A stretch of DNA of 64,000 nt from contig NZ_JAUSWV010000002.1 in assembly GCF_030815485.1 (NCBI RefSeq), positions 4,154,001 through 4,218,000 on the forward strand. The letters run 5' to 3'. Shown piece after piece: positions 53,327 to 61,866 of this stretch. The DNA is from Streptomyces rishiriensis (lineage in GTDB: Bacteria; Actinomycetota; Actinomycetes; Streptomycetales; Streptomycetaceae). Position numbers and translations under genes: made by a program. The notes under the pieces were generated by a model. The model saw only the letters and a list, made by a program, of their open reading frames with translations, had not been told where the DNA came from and did not search any database. Every line of letters begins with the position of its first letter. Position 1 is the first letter of the stretch.

Positions 53327-53370
53327 TTTCAGGACCGTTCCTTCGGGACGCTCGGGCCGGCCACCCCGCG
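53327..53370. repeat. Degenerate third copy of the tRNA-Ser half repeat
   Basis: About 44 bp matching the repeat start (anticodon-loop end through acceptor 5' strand) at roughly four positions in five plus one inserted base: TTTCAGGACCGTTCC versus TTTCAAGACCGTTCC, and CGCTCGGGC in both. Same orientation as copies 1 and 2. Confidence 0.6.
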
Positions 53371-53397
53371 CCGCCGTTCGTGATCGGCGGCGCGGGG
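53364..53397 (-). terminator. Terminator of the HtrA gene
   Basis: Perfect 13-bp stem CCCCGCGCCGCCG with CGGCGGCGCGGGG, 8-base loop, 34 bp beyond the protease stop on the minus strand. Confidence 0.75.
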
Positions 53398-53431
53398 ACG
53401 GGACCGGCAGGTCGGCACGCGCGCGTGGGCG

Positions 53432-55055
53432 TCAGCTGTCGCCCTTGCGGGAGCCGAGGGTGAGGTCGACGGTGTGGGACTTGCCGTCGCGCTCGTAGGT
53501 GATCGTGACCTTGTCGCCGGGCTGGTGGGTCCAGATCTCGCCGATGAGGGTGGGACCGCTGTCGATCACCATGTCGTCGAGCTTGACGATGACGTCGCCG
53601 GGCTTGAGACCCGCTTGGTCCGCCGGGCCGCCCGACTCGACCGCGGAGTTACCGCCCTCGGCCGTGTCGGTGATCTTCGCGCCCTCCGTGGACTCCGCGA
53701 GGGAGACGGACGCGCCGATCTTGGCGTACACCGGCTCGCCGGTCTTGATCAACTGCTGGGCGACGTACCTGGCCTGGTTGATCGGGATGGCGAAGCCGAG
53801 GCCGATCGAGCCGGACTGGGTGGTGCCGCCCAGTCCGCCGCTGCCGGTGGACTGGATCGCGGAGTTGATGCCGATGACGTTGCCCGAGGCGTCCAGCAGC
53901 GGACCGCCGGAGTTGCCCGGGTTGATCGAGGCGTCCGTCTGCAGGGCGCTCATGTAGGAGGCGGCGCTGCTGGTGCCGTCGCTGGAGGCCACCGGGCGGT
54001 TCTTCGCGCTGATGATGCCCGTCGTGACCGTGTTGGACAGGCCGAAGGGAGCGCCGATCGCGATCGTCGAGTCGCCGACCGCCACCTTGTCGGAGTCGCC
54101 GAGGGTGAGCGGCTTCAGGTCCGAAGGGGCGTTCTTGAGCTTGATGACGGCGACGTCGTAGCCCTGGGCGTGTCCGACGACCTCGGCGTCGTACTTCTTG
54201 CCGTCCGGGAAGGTGGCCGTCACCTTGCCGCCGTCGACCGCGTCCGCGACGACGTGGTTGTTGGTGACGATGTGGCCCTGGGTGTCGAAGACGAAGCCGG
54301 TACCGGTACCGCCCTCGCCGCTGCTGGACTCCGCCTCCGATGGTGACCGTGCTGGGCAGCGCCTTGGCGGCGACCCCGGCGACCGTGCCCGGGTCGCGCT
54401 TGACGTCGCCGCCGTTGGTGGACGCGGCGACGGTCGTCGAGCCGGTGTCGTCGTCGTTCTTGGCCAGCGTGTAGCCGAGTCCGCCGCCCAGGCCGCCCGC
54501 GACCAGCGCGGCGACCAGGATCGCGGCGACGAGCCCGCCGCGGCCACGGCCCGACTTGGGCGCGGGCTGCTGGTAGGAGGCACCCCACACGGTCCCGCCC
54601 GGGCCACCGGGGCCGCCCGGGCCACCGACCTGACCGGAACCGCCGGCAGCGACGTCGTCCGCGCCAGGGGCGCCGTACGCGTGCGTGCCCGCGCCGTTGT
54701 CGGCGTAGTGGGGCGTCGCCGGGGCCGGGTGGGGCCAGTCGTCGGCGGCGGCCGGGGCCCCTTGCGGGGCGTGGGCGGCCTGCTGCGCGGTCGGCGGCGG
54801 CCAGTCGCCCTCGCCCGGGGCCGGCGCTCCCTGCGGCGCGGTCGGCGGCGGCCAGTGGCCCTCGGGCGCTCCCGAGGCGGCGTGACCGACTTCCGGTGCC
54901 TGCGCGGGCGCCGCCGGGAGCGGAGTCGTGGGCGCGCCGGCGTCGGGCGCGGGCGCCTGCGGGGAGGCCGAGGGAGATTCCACCGGCACGGGGGGTGCGG
55001 ACGGGGCCGGGGGTACCTGGGTGCCCTCGTTCTTGCCCTCGTTCTCGGTGCTCAC
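53432..55055 (-). pseudogene. HtrA/DegP-type membrane serine protease with one-base frameshift
   Basis: Two overlapping frames encode one protein. The N-terminal frame starts at 55055 (MSTENEGKNEGTQVPPAPSA): Pro/Ala tail, Gly/Pro repeats and one helix (about 178-198), ending at AKALPSTVTI. The downstream frame resumes at EAESSSGEGGTGTGFVFDTQ with the trypsin-like triad NNHVV (His), GYDVAVIKL (Asp) and NPGNSGGPLL (Ser), then a PDZ domain (AGLKPGDVIVKLDDM). One extra C in the CC at 54337-54338 shifts the frame; removing it joins the parts perfectly. Both parts have healthy codon bias, so this is either a sequencing error or a very recent mutation. Members degrade misfolded extracytoplasmic proteins. 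Confidence 0.85.
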
Positions 55056-55339
55056 AGCTCTTCTCCTCGATCCACGGCTGTTGTCGTCGGTCGCACTGGG
55101 TCACACTCGTCGGCGCGCTCGTCGCGCTTTCGCACGCTCTTGTCGTCGACCTCGCGCGCTGAAGCTGTGCATGTGCTTTTGTACGTCTCAGCTTTTCCCA
55201 CGGGCCGTCAGAGCACCATAAGCGGTTGCTGTGGGTCCTTGGCCATTCCTTATATAGGTCATTACGCACAATAAGTGCGCATCATCGAAACATCTCAGAG
55301 GGTTCTCAGACGACCGGGCGCCGATGGCACCATGACGCG

Positions 55340-56176
55340 GTGACCCACGCACGGCAGCACCACATTCAAGTCGTCGCCCACCGCGGGGCTTCCGAGGAGG
55401 CCCCCGAGCACACCCTGGCCGCGTACAAGAAGGCGATCGAGGACGGTGCGGACGCCCTCGAGTGCGATGTACGGCTGACCGCGGACGGCCATCTCGTCTG
55501 CGTACACGATCGTCGCGTCAACCGTACGTCCAACGGCCGTGGGGCGGTCTCCGCCCTGGAACTCGCCGATCTCGCGGCGCTGGACTTCGGCTCCTGGAAG
55601 ACACGGGAGGCCCGCGAGGCCTGGCACGCGCGCGTGGAGGATCCCGACTGGGAGGTCCGGCCCGAGGACCGCGAGGAGACGTCCGTCCTGACCCTGGAGC
55701 GCCTGCTGGAGCTCGTCTCCGACGCGGGGCGCCGGGTGGAACTGGCCATCGAGACCAAGCATCCGACGCGTTGGGCCGGACAGGTGGAGGAGCGGCTGCT
55801 GGTGCTGCTCAAGCGGTTCGGCCTGGAGGCGCCGGCCTCGGCGGCCGCGTCGCCCGTGCGGATCATGAGCTTCTCGGCGCGCTCGCTGCATCGCGTGCGT
55901 GCCGCCGCGCCCACGGTGCCGACGGTCTACCTGATGCAGTTCGTCTCGCCCAGGCTGCGCGACGGGCGACTGCCGGCCGGCGTCGGGATCGCCGGCCCTT
56001 CGATCCGGATCGTGCGCAACCATCCGGCGTACATCGAGCGCCTGAAGGCGGCCGGTCACCAGGTGCACGTGTGGACCGTGAACGAGCCGGCGGACGTGGA
56101 TCTCTGCGTCGAGCTGGGCATCGACGCCATCATCACCAACCGCCCGCGCGAGGTGCTGCGCCGACTGGGCCGCTGA
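55340..56176 (+). CDS. Glycerophosphodiester phosphodiesterase
   Basis: 278 residues from GTG 55340 (VTHARQHHIQVVAHRGASEE); the longer frame to 55226 has no ribosome site. GDPD TIM barrel: HRGASEEAPEHTLAAY (catalytic His and phosphodiester site), ALECDVRLTADGHLV with the metal-binding Glu and Asp, CVHDRRVNRTSNG (second His), VWTVNEPADVDLCVELGIDA at the end. Hydrolyses glycerophosphodiesters to glycerol-3-phosphate and an alcohol. No signal peptide is visible, so it is cytosolic. Divergent from the HtrA gene. Confidence 0.93.
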   Translation: MTHARQHHIQVVAHRGASEEAPEHTLAAYKKAIEDGADALECDVRLTADGHLVCVHDRRVNRTSNGRGAVSALELADLAALDFGSWKTREAREAWHARVEDPDWEVRPEDREETSVLTLERLLELVSDAGRRVELAIETKHPTRWAGQVEERLLVLLKRFGLEAPASAAASPVRIMSFSARSLHRVRAAAPTVPTVYLMQFVSPRLRDGRLPAGVGIAGPSIRIVRNHPAYIERLKAAGHQVHVWTVNEPADVDLCVELGIDAIITNRPREVLRRLGR

Positions 56177-56411
56177 GCCCGCGCCGACCGGGCCGCCGAG
56201 CCGCGACCGGCCGACGCGGGTGACAACACCGACCGGCCGTGAAGGTCACAACAGTCACAAGAGACACGGAAGCCCCGTCCTTACCTCTTGACCCCACAGC
56301 GCCCTTACAGCATCCTCCGTTCTCAGCCATACCGTCCAAATTCAGCCACTCACTGACAGGCCCCTCACAGGGAGTGCTCCGGCGCGTTCGGTACGTGTTC
56401 GATCAGGACGA

Positions 56412-57050
56412 ATGCGTCTCCGGAGCCGCATTGGCCGGTTTCCGGTACAGGCCAATGGGGCATCCACACCGTGGCGTGGGGCGAAGGAGGTCTCGGGGGT
56501 GGCGTTGGTGGTGGCACAGGAGGTGCCCGCGTCGTCGAGCATGGCCGTACCCCATGGCCCTGCGGGCGTGGGGAACGCGAGACACCGCATGCGCGATCAG
56601 TTGCGCACGGGCGGGGTGTCGGAATCGGTCATCGACGACGCCGTACTGATCCTTTCCGAACTCTTGAGCAACGCGTGCAAGCACGGCAGGCCCCTGGGCG
56701 ACGCCTTGGCCGGGGACGGCGACGTCCGGGCCGCGTGGCGTGTCGATCCGGGTGGCCGACTGGTGGTCGAGGTGACCGACGGCGGCGGTCCGACCCGTCC
56801 GGCCCCGGCCACCCCCTCCGTCACCGCGCACGGCGGCCGCGGGCTCAACATCATCACGGCGCTGGCCGACGACTGGGGTGTCCGGGACGACGCCCGCGGC
56901 GAGGTCACGGTGTGGGTCGTCGTCCACGCGGACGTGTACGACCCCGACGCGGGCTGCCGCCGCGACGACTTCGCGTCCCGGGTCGCGGCCCCGTCGGTGG
57001 CCTCGATGCCCGGCCTGGACTTCGCGGACGCGTTCGAAGACCTGGACTAG
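56412..57050 (+). CDS. RsbW-like ATP-binding protein (HATPase_c_2)
   Basis: 212 residues. GHKL-fold anti-sigma-like ATPase: VIDDAVLILSELLSNACKHG holds the N box, VEVTDGGGPTRPAP the G1 box and HGGRGLNIITALADDWGVRD the G2 box. N-terminal about 40 residues (starting MRLRSRIGRFPVQAN) are conserved in Streptomyces homologues I recall, so the ATG at 56412 is kept. Such proteins are usual partners of STAS anti-anti-sigma proteins and SpoIIE phosphatases; SpoIIE-like and SigB-type genes exist in this window but are not adjacent. Target sigma factor unknown. Confidence 0.88.
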   Translation: MRLRSRIGRFPVQANGASTPWRGAKEVSGVALVVAQEVPASSSMAVPHGPAGVGNARHRMRDQLRTGGVSESVIDDAVLILSELLSNACKHGRPLGDALAGDGDVRAAWRVDPGGRLVVEVTDGGGPTRPAPATPSVTAHGGRGLNIITALADDWGVRDDARGEVTVWVVVHADVYDPDAGCRRDDFASRVAAPSVASMPGLDFADAFEDLD

Positions 57051-57188
57051 ACCGGAGACGGCCGGTCGGGAGCGGCCGGACGGGATCGTCGTCCCACAGC
57101 CCCGCGCCGTCCACAGGTTCCCGTGACGGAGCGTGCGAACGGCTAGGCTCCCGCCGTACCAGACGAGCCGTACCCGGGAGACACCCAG

Positions 57189-58154
57189 ATGGCCAAGAAG
57201 CGCCCCCAGACGAAGGCCAAGCGGCCGCAGCCCACCGACGCGGACATCCCGGTCGTCGGCGCACGGGAGCCCTGCCCCTGCGGCAGCGGCCGCCGTTACA
57301 AGGCCTGTCACGGCCGGGCCGCCGCACATGCCGTGACCGAGTTGGTGCAGCGTCCCTTCGAGGGCCTGCCGGGCGAGGGCGACTGGGTGGCGCTGCGTGA
57401 GTTGGTGCCGGCCGCCACGGTCGAGTTGACGCTGAAGGACGGTCTGCCCGAGGGCGTCCCGTCCGTCACGCTCGCCACGGTGCTGCCGATGGCCTGGCCC
57501 GCCCTGCGCCGCGACGACGGCTCGGTGCTGCTCGGCCTGCAGAACGACACGCCGTCGGGCGACATCAGCCGCGACCTGGCCGACACCCTGCGACGGGCCC
57601 TGGAGGCGGACCCCGGCACCCCGGTGCAGGCGCGCCGCGCCCCGGCCGACGGTCCGCGGATGCAGGATCTGCTGGCCGCCGAAGGCGCGTTCGAGCCAGT
57701 TGTCCACAGCGGCTTCGAGTTCTGGGTCCCGGACCCGGAGAACGCCGCGCCGGAGGTGGCCGCCTCCCTGGAGCGGGCCAACGCCGCGGCGATCCCGACC
57801 GTGAAGCTGACCGGTGTGGACTCCGCGTACTGGTGCGAGACGCCGGAGAAGAACCACCTGCGCTGGGTCATGCCGCACCCGGAGGAGCGGCTTTTGGACG
57901 CCCTCGCGCGGCTGCACGCGGCGGGGCGTTCGAGCCTCGGCGAGGGCACCCGTCTGGTCGGCTCCTTCCGGGCGCACGGGCTGACGGTGCCGGTCTGGGA
58001 CCTGCCCAGCGCTGTCACGGCGGACGACGTGGAGAAGCCGGCCGCCGAGTTCGCCGAGCGGCTCGCCACCGCGCTGGCCTCGGACGCGCCGCTCACGGCG
58101 GACGAGCGTCGGGCGCGGGGCGGCCTGACCAACCGACAGGTGACGCTCAGCTGA
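57189..58154 (+). CDS. DUF5926 protein with SEC-C motif
   Basis: 321 residues from ATG 57189 (GGGAG 9 bases upstream). A basic start (KKRPQTKAKRPQPTD) and an early SEC-C zinc-binding motif CPCGSGRRYKACHG (about 28-41) are followed by a conserved domain (about 45-300) of the DUF5926 family with VHSGFEFWVPDPENAAPEVAASL cut here to its end FEFWVPDPEN, and HLRWVMPHPEERLLDALARL. Function unknown; SEC-C domains in other proteins bind ribosomes or SecB. Strongly conserved in actinobacteria. Precedes the candidate small RNA. Confidence 0.87.
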   Translation: MAKKRPQTKAKRPQPTDADIPVVGAREPCPCGSGRRYKACHGRAAAHAVTELVQRPFEGLPGEGDWVALRELVPAATVELTLKDGLPEGVPSVTLATVLPMAWPALRRDDGSVLLGLQNDTPSGDISRDLADTLRRALEADPGTPVQARRAPADGPRMQDLLAAEGAFEPVVHSGFEFWVPDPENAAPEVAASLERANAAAIPTVKLTGVDSAYWCETPEKNHLRWVMPHPEERLLDALARLHAAGRSSLGEGTRLVGSFRAHGLTVPVWDLPSAVTADDVEKPAAEFAERLATALASDAPLTADERRARGGLTNRQVTLS

Positions 58155-58316
58155 CACACGGGGACGGGCCCCGGCCGAACTGACCGACCGGTCAGCACTC
58201 CGCGCGTCGGCGGGTGGCGTGACTCCGCTCACAACTCCCGCCCGTGCGGGGTGAGTCGGCGCGAGAAGCGCCGATTCGCCGGTGTCCGGAATACCGATGA
58301 AAACAAAAGATCGAAT

Positions 58317-58344
58317 TTGCGCGGAGCGGATCTCTTGTTACCGT
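58317..58344 (+). promoter_or_regulatory. Possible promoter of the C-rich hairpin RNA
   Basis: TTGCGC (58317-58322) and TACCGT (58339-58344), 16 bp apart, place a start near 58351, at the base of the hairpin. Confidence 0.4.
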
Positions 58345-58350
58345 TCGAGG

Positions 58351-58397
58351 TGCCCGGTTGCTGATGCATCCCCCGTCGTCAGCAACCGGGTCTTTTC
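58351..58397 (+). ncRNA. Candidate short RNA: C-loop hairpin with U-tail
   Basis: A 12-bp perfect stem (CCCGGTTGCTGA 58353-58364 with its complement 58379-58390) closes a 14-base loop holding five consecutive C, followed by TCTTTTC. It is a textbook intrinsic terminator, but its own promoter-like elements sit just upstream and no gene on the plus strand ends nearby within 190 bp, so it may be a free hairpin RNA. C-rich loops recall the actinobacterial 6C RNA, which has two such hairpins; only one is seen here. Confidence 0.5.
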
Positions 58398-58431
58398 ATG
58401 CCCGGCGCCGTTCACAGTGTGCGATCGCACG

Positions 58432-58986
58432 TCAACTGCCTGCGTCCGACTGGGAGTTGCTGCCGGAGCGCAGCAGCAGCGGCCCGTCGCCGGTCGCTCG
58501 CGCGAACTCCGCGACCGCCGTGTACGCCGCCAGTTCCCCCCGGGTTCGCTCATGGGGTGTCTCGCAGGATTCCGGCTCGTCCTCGGCGCCCACCGCGCAG
58601 CGCGTCCGCACCGTGCGGCCCTCGGGTCCCATGAGGCTCAGGAAGGCGTCCAGGGCGCGTCCGGTGGCGTTGCGGTAGTAAGTGCGCGCCCAGCTGTCCT
58701 CGCCCTGGGACAGCACACAGGTCTGCGCCTCCACGCCGTCCGGGGAGGTGAGTTCGGGGCCGCAGCGGGCGGCGGTGGCCAGCCCCAGGCCGAGCAGCAG
58801 CGGAGACCGGGAGGGCCGGACGGGCGGCGCCTTGGGATCCGCACCGCCGACGGCACGTGTATCGGCCACTTCGGCCGCGCCGGCCGTACGCCCTTCGTCG
58901 CCGGCCGGCCCCGCGGACGCCATGGCCAGGGGCAGTGCGATCGCGCCTGCCACGGCGCCCCCGAGGGCGAGGAGACGAAGGTTCAT
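58432..58986 (-). CDS. Secreted protein of unknown function
   Basis: 184 residues from ATG 58986 (MNLRLLALGGAVAGAIALPL). Signal peptide to about residue 25 (cleavage near ASA); no lipobox. Mature part has four Cys (RCGPELTS, QTCVLSQG, TRCAVGAEDE, SCETPHERTR) that likely form two disulfides. GEDSWARTYYRNATGRALDAF and a helix-rich C-terminus; no domain recognised. Start has no clear ribosome site (could be leaderless). Converges with the RNA candidate on the other strand. Confidence 0.7.
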   Translation of the reverse strand: MNLRLLALGGAVAGAIALPLAMASAGPAGDEGRTAGAAEVADTRAVGGADPKAPPVRPSRSPLLLGLGLATAARCGPELTSPDGVEAQTCVLSQGEDSWARTYYRNATGRALDAFLSLMGPEGRTVRTRCAVGAEDEPESCETPHERTRGELAAYTAVAEFARATGDGPLLLRSGSNSQSDAGS

Positions 58987-59042
58987 GTAGCGGAAGATAG
59001 AGGGCGATCGCCGGTGTTCTGTCCGGCGCGCGCCCGACACCC

Positions 59043-59708
59043 CTACAACTCGGGTGCGCTCACACCCGTACGAGTGAGGGCGTCGACGACGGCGTCCACC
59101 ACGGCCTCGACGTCGGGCACCCAGGGCGAGGCCGACCCGGGCAGCGGCGCGCGCTCCCACCGGACCTCGCCGTGACCCGTCTCGGACGGGGGCAGGGCGA
59201 TGTAGCCGCCCTCGCCGTGGAAGCGGAGGGAGCCGGGCACGAAGTCCTTGGCGTAGAGCAGCTCACCCAGCTGCTCCATCGTGTACGGCCGGACGAGGAT
59301 CGACCAGCGGGTGGCCGAGGCGACCACCGGGCCGAGGCGGATGCCCTGCCGGTCGAGCGCCACGAGCGCGCGCGAGGCCGCGAGGGCGGGGAGACTGACC
59401 GCGCAGGGGGCCGTGCCCCCGGTGGCCAGGATGATCGGTGCGGTCGGCCGGTTGGTCCACCACCAGCGCACCATGCGCGCTTCGGTGGTGGCCACGAGAA
59501 GGCCGGGGTCGAAGGGGTGAGCACCGGGGACCGTGCACTCCGGGTCGGGACAGCCGCAGCGGGAACGCCCCTGCGGGTCCGCCGTCACGCCCGGGAGGAC
59601 GGGCCACTGCCATTCCGTCGCGAAAGTCAGGGCCGAGTCGATCAACTCAGGTCCTCTGTCGCTGGACTGGGACAGGAGCCTGCGTCGCTTTCCGAGGATC
59701 TCGCGCAT
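59043..59708 (-). CDS. Primase-polymerase-like protein (degenerate prim-pol)
   Basis: 221 residues. Homologous style to bifunctional DNA primase/polymerase N-terminal domains: FATEWQWPVLPGVTADPQGR, a CGCPDPECTVPGAHPFD zinc-like insert, and TNRPTAPIILATGG. The expected metal DxD-type site is weak (ALVALDRQGIRLG only), so catalytic activity is doubtful. Conserved as a stand-alone protein in Streptomyces; its role is unknown and it may be a regulatory relic. Divergent from the SpoIIE-type gene. Confidence 0.7.
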   Translation of the reverse strand: MREILGKRRRLLSQSSDRGPELIDSALTFATEWQWPVLPGVTADPQGRSRCGCPDPECTVPGAHPFDPGLLVATTEARMVRWWWTNRPTAPIILATGGTAPCAVSLPALAASRALVALDRQGIRLGPVVASATRWSILVRPYTMEQLGELLYAKDFVPGSLRFHGEGGYIALPPSETGHGEVRWERAPLPGSASPWVPDVEAVVDAVVDALTRTGVSAPEL

Positions 59709-60181
59709 GAGCGCTCGTTCCTTTCCGTTGCACCGCTGGCAACACCGTGGGCCACATCACATCGTGTGTCGATCACTTCACTGTGCGTACCTGTTGGCGC
59801 ATCACACCCCTGTACGGGACAGGGGGAACCCCTCAGGGTCGAGCGGTGGCTGCTTCCGCGGCCACTCCGTCCGACTTGCATCCATCTCATGCCTGGGCGT
59901 GGCGTGGGGTGGCGAAGTCTGGCGTTTGCCGTCGCGCGTATTTCTCTCCGCCTCCGCCACGGGAGGATGGGGCACGGTCGTCGATGACTATGACGCCCGG
60001 GCCGGTCACCAGGTTCCGGAAGGCTCCCAACGGGCTCCCGACGACACCTGGCCCTTACCGAGTACGTACCCATCAAGACCGCTGTGACGCTCCGTGGAGC
60101 AAGCCCAGTCGACCGCAATCACCCGTTACCCGAGGCATTTTTAAGCCAACTTTACAATTCTGCAAGGGAGCCGGAAGAACT
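59709..60181. other. Gene-free upstream region of the phosphatase gene
   Basis: 473 bp with no supported gene. Contains a CCCCTGT/ACAGGGG hairpin near 59808-59826 and the probable phosphatase promoter. Confidence 0.5.
60153..60158 (+). promoter_or_regulatory. Possible -10 element of the phosphatase gene
   Basis: TACAAT within TTTACAATTC is a near-perfect -10 24 bp before the GTG start; no good -35 is seen, so an alternative sigma or activator may be needed. Confidence 0.4.
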
Positions 60182-61768
60182 GTGCCCGATTCTCCCCAAG
60201 AGCCCACGGACACCAGCAATCCCAGCAGGACAATGCTGGACATCCCCTCACGAGTGCGTGTACATGTGGAGACACCGCTAGCGGCGCAGAATGACATGGG
60301 GGTTTGCGATGCTTTTGAGCAATACGCTCCGGTCCGAGAGCCGGACGCCATGAACGCCCCTCACCCTCCGAAAGTGGCTGGAATCGATTCAACGGTTCCC
60401 TCGCCCGCACACACTGTCGCGCCCGCGCCCGCCACCCCGGGCATCCCGACGGTCCCTGCTGCCCCCTCCGGCGCGCCCGGCCCCACCGGCCCGGGCGCCC
60501 TTCTGACGGACCGGCTCGCCGGCTGGGTCTCCGATCTCACCACCCTCCACGAACTCACCGAACGCCTGGCCCGCACGGACGCGCTGCCGACCGGGCTCGA
60601 GGAATTGCTGCACGCCGGAGCCGCCCTCGTGGGCGCCCGGCGCGGTCTCGTCGTCCTCGAGCCCGCCGATGGGCTCGGCCCGGACCGCATGATCGGACTG
60701 GGCCTCGGCCGCGCCGACCTCGGCCATATCGAGACCGTGCCGCGCAGTGCCCTGTCCTACGGCCGCATCCTCGAGGGGCTGCCCGGCGGCGAGGGGGAGA
60801 TCGCCGAGCCCGACCTCTTCGCCGAGGACGGCATGGACCCCCGCCACCGGGAGGTGGCCGCCCGCCTCGGTTACGCCGCGAGCTACGCACTGCCCCTGCA
60901 GACGGACGGCGCCCCCGGCCGTCTGGGCGCGGCCGTATGGCTCTACGACGAGCCCGCCGAGCCGAACGAGCGCCAGCGCCACCTGATCGGCCTGTACGTC
61001 CGGTACGCCGCCGAGCACCTGGCGCGGCTCTCGGAGCTCGAGCGCACACGCGCGTGCATGCAGACGATGGCCGAGGAGTTGCTGCCCTCCAGGCTGCCGC
61101 GCGTGCCCGGCGTCCAGCTCGCCGCCCGGCACCACACCGGCCCGCGCGGGGGCGGTGACTGGTACGACGCGCTGCCGCTGCCGGACGCGGCGCTGGGCCT
61201 CGCCGTCGGGTCCGTCACCGGCGCGGGGCCGAGCGCGGTCGCCGCGATGGGCCGACTGCGCGCCTCCTTGCGGGCGTACGCGGTGATGGAGGGCGAGGAC
61301 CCCGTCGCCGTCCTGTCCGACCTGGAGCTGCTGCTGCGGCTGACCGAGCCCGCCCGGTCCGCCACCGCCCTGTTCGCCTACTGCGAACCCGCCCTGCGCA
61401 AGATCACTCTGGCCGGCGCGGGGCACTGCCCGCCGCTGCTGGTCGGCGAGCGGCGCACGGAGTTCGTCGAGACCTCCGTCTCCGCCCCGCTGGGCATGCT
61501 GGCCTGCTGGGAGGCGCCGAGCGTCGAGCTGGAGGCCGAGCCGGGCGAGACGGTTCTGCTCTACACGGACGGTCTGCTGCACCGCACCGGCGAGCCCGTC
61601 GACCGCGCCTTCGCCCGGCTGCAAGCGGCCGCCGCCGGGGTCCCGAAGGCGTTGCGGCACGACCCGGGCGCGATCGCCGACCACGTACTGCGCACCCTTC
61701 TGCCGGACGGGGCGGCCGAGCGGGACGGCAGCGAGGACGTGGTGCTGCTCGCCGCCCGTTTCGAGTGA
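60182..61768 (+). CDS. GAF/SpoIIE-type PP2C phosphatase
   Basis: 528 residues from GTG 60182 (GGGAG and GGAAG just upstream). A low-complexity Pro/Ala N-terminus (about 65-110) precedes a GAF-like sensor (about 115-270, LEELLHAGAALVGARRGLVV) and a SpoIIE/PP2C domain (about 275-528): GGGDWYDALPLPDAALGLAV, ATALFAYCEPALRKITLAGA, PLGMLACWEAPSVEL and the metal Asp of LLYTDGLL. Both PP2C metal-binding Asp are present. Such enzymes dephosphorylate STAS anti-anti-sigma factors to release SigB-type sigma factors, two of which are encoded at 4612 and 5819. Confidence 0.92.
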   Translation: MPDSPQEPTDTSNPSRTMLDIPSRVRVHVETPLAAQNDMGVCDAFEQYAPVREPDAMNAPHPPKVAGIDSTVPSPAHTVAPAPATPGIPTVPAAPSGAPGPTGPGALLTDRLAGWVSDLTTLHELTERLARTDALPTGLEELLHAGAALVGARRGLVVLEPADGLGPDRMIGLGLGRADLGHIETVPRSALSYGRILEGLPGGEGEIAEPDLFAEDGMDPRHREVAARLGYAASYALPLQTDGAPGRLGAAVWLYDEPAEPNERQRHLIGLYVRYAAEHLARLSELERTRACMQTMAEELLPSRLPRVPGVQLAARHHTGPRGGGDWYDALPLPDAALGLAVGSVTGAGPSAVAAMGRLRASLRAYAVMEGEDPVAVLSDLELLLRLTEPARSATALFAYCEPALRKITLAGAGHCPPLLVGERRTEFVETSVSAPLGMLACWEAPSVELEAEPGETVLLYTDGLLHRTGEPVDRAFARLQAAAAGVPKALRHDPGAIADHVLRTLLPDGAAERDGSEDVVLLAARFE

Positions 61769-61866
61769 GCCGCCGTCACAGGCCGTGACAGGCCCTTCGG
61801 CCCTGGGCCCCCTTACGTACGTCCGTACGATGGAGGGGGTCCAGTGCCGTATCTAGGAGGATGACC

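Larger units (their letters stand above)
52987..53431. other. Gene-free region
   Basis: About 445 bp with no supported gene. Contains the degenerate tRNA-Ser half at 53327-53370 and the HtrA terminator at 53364-53397. Confidence 0.5.
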
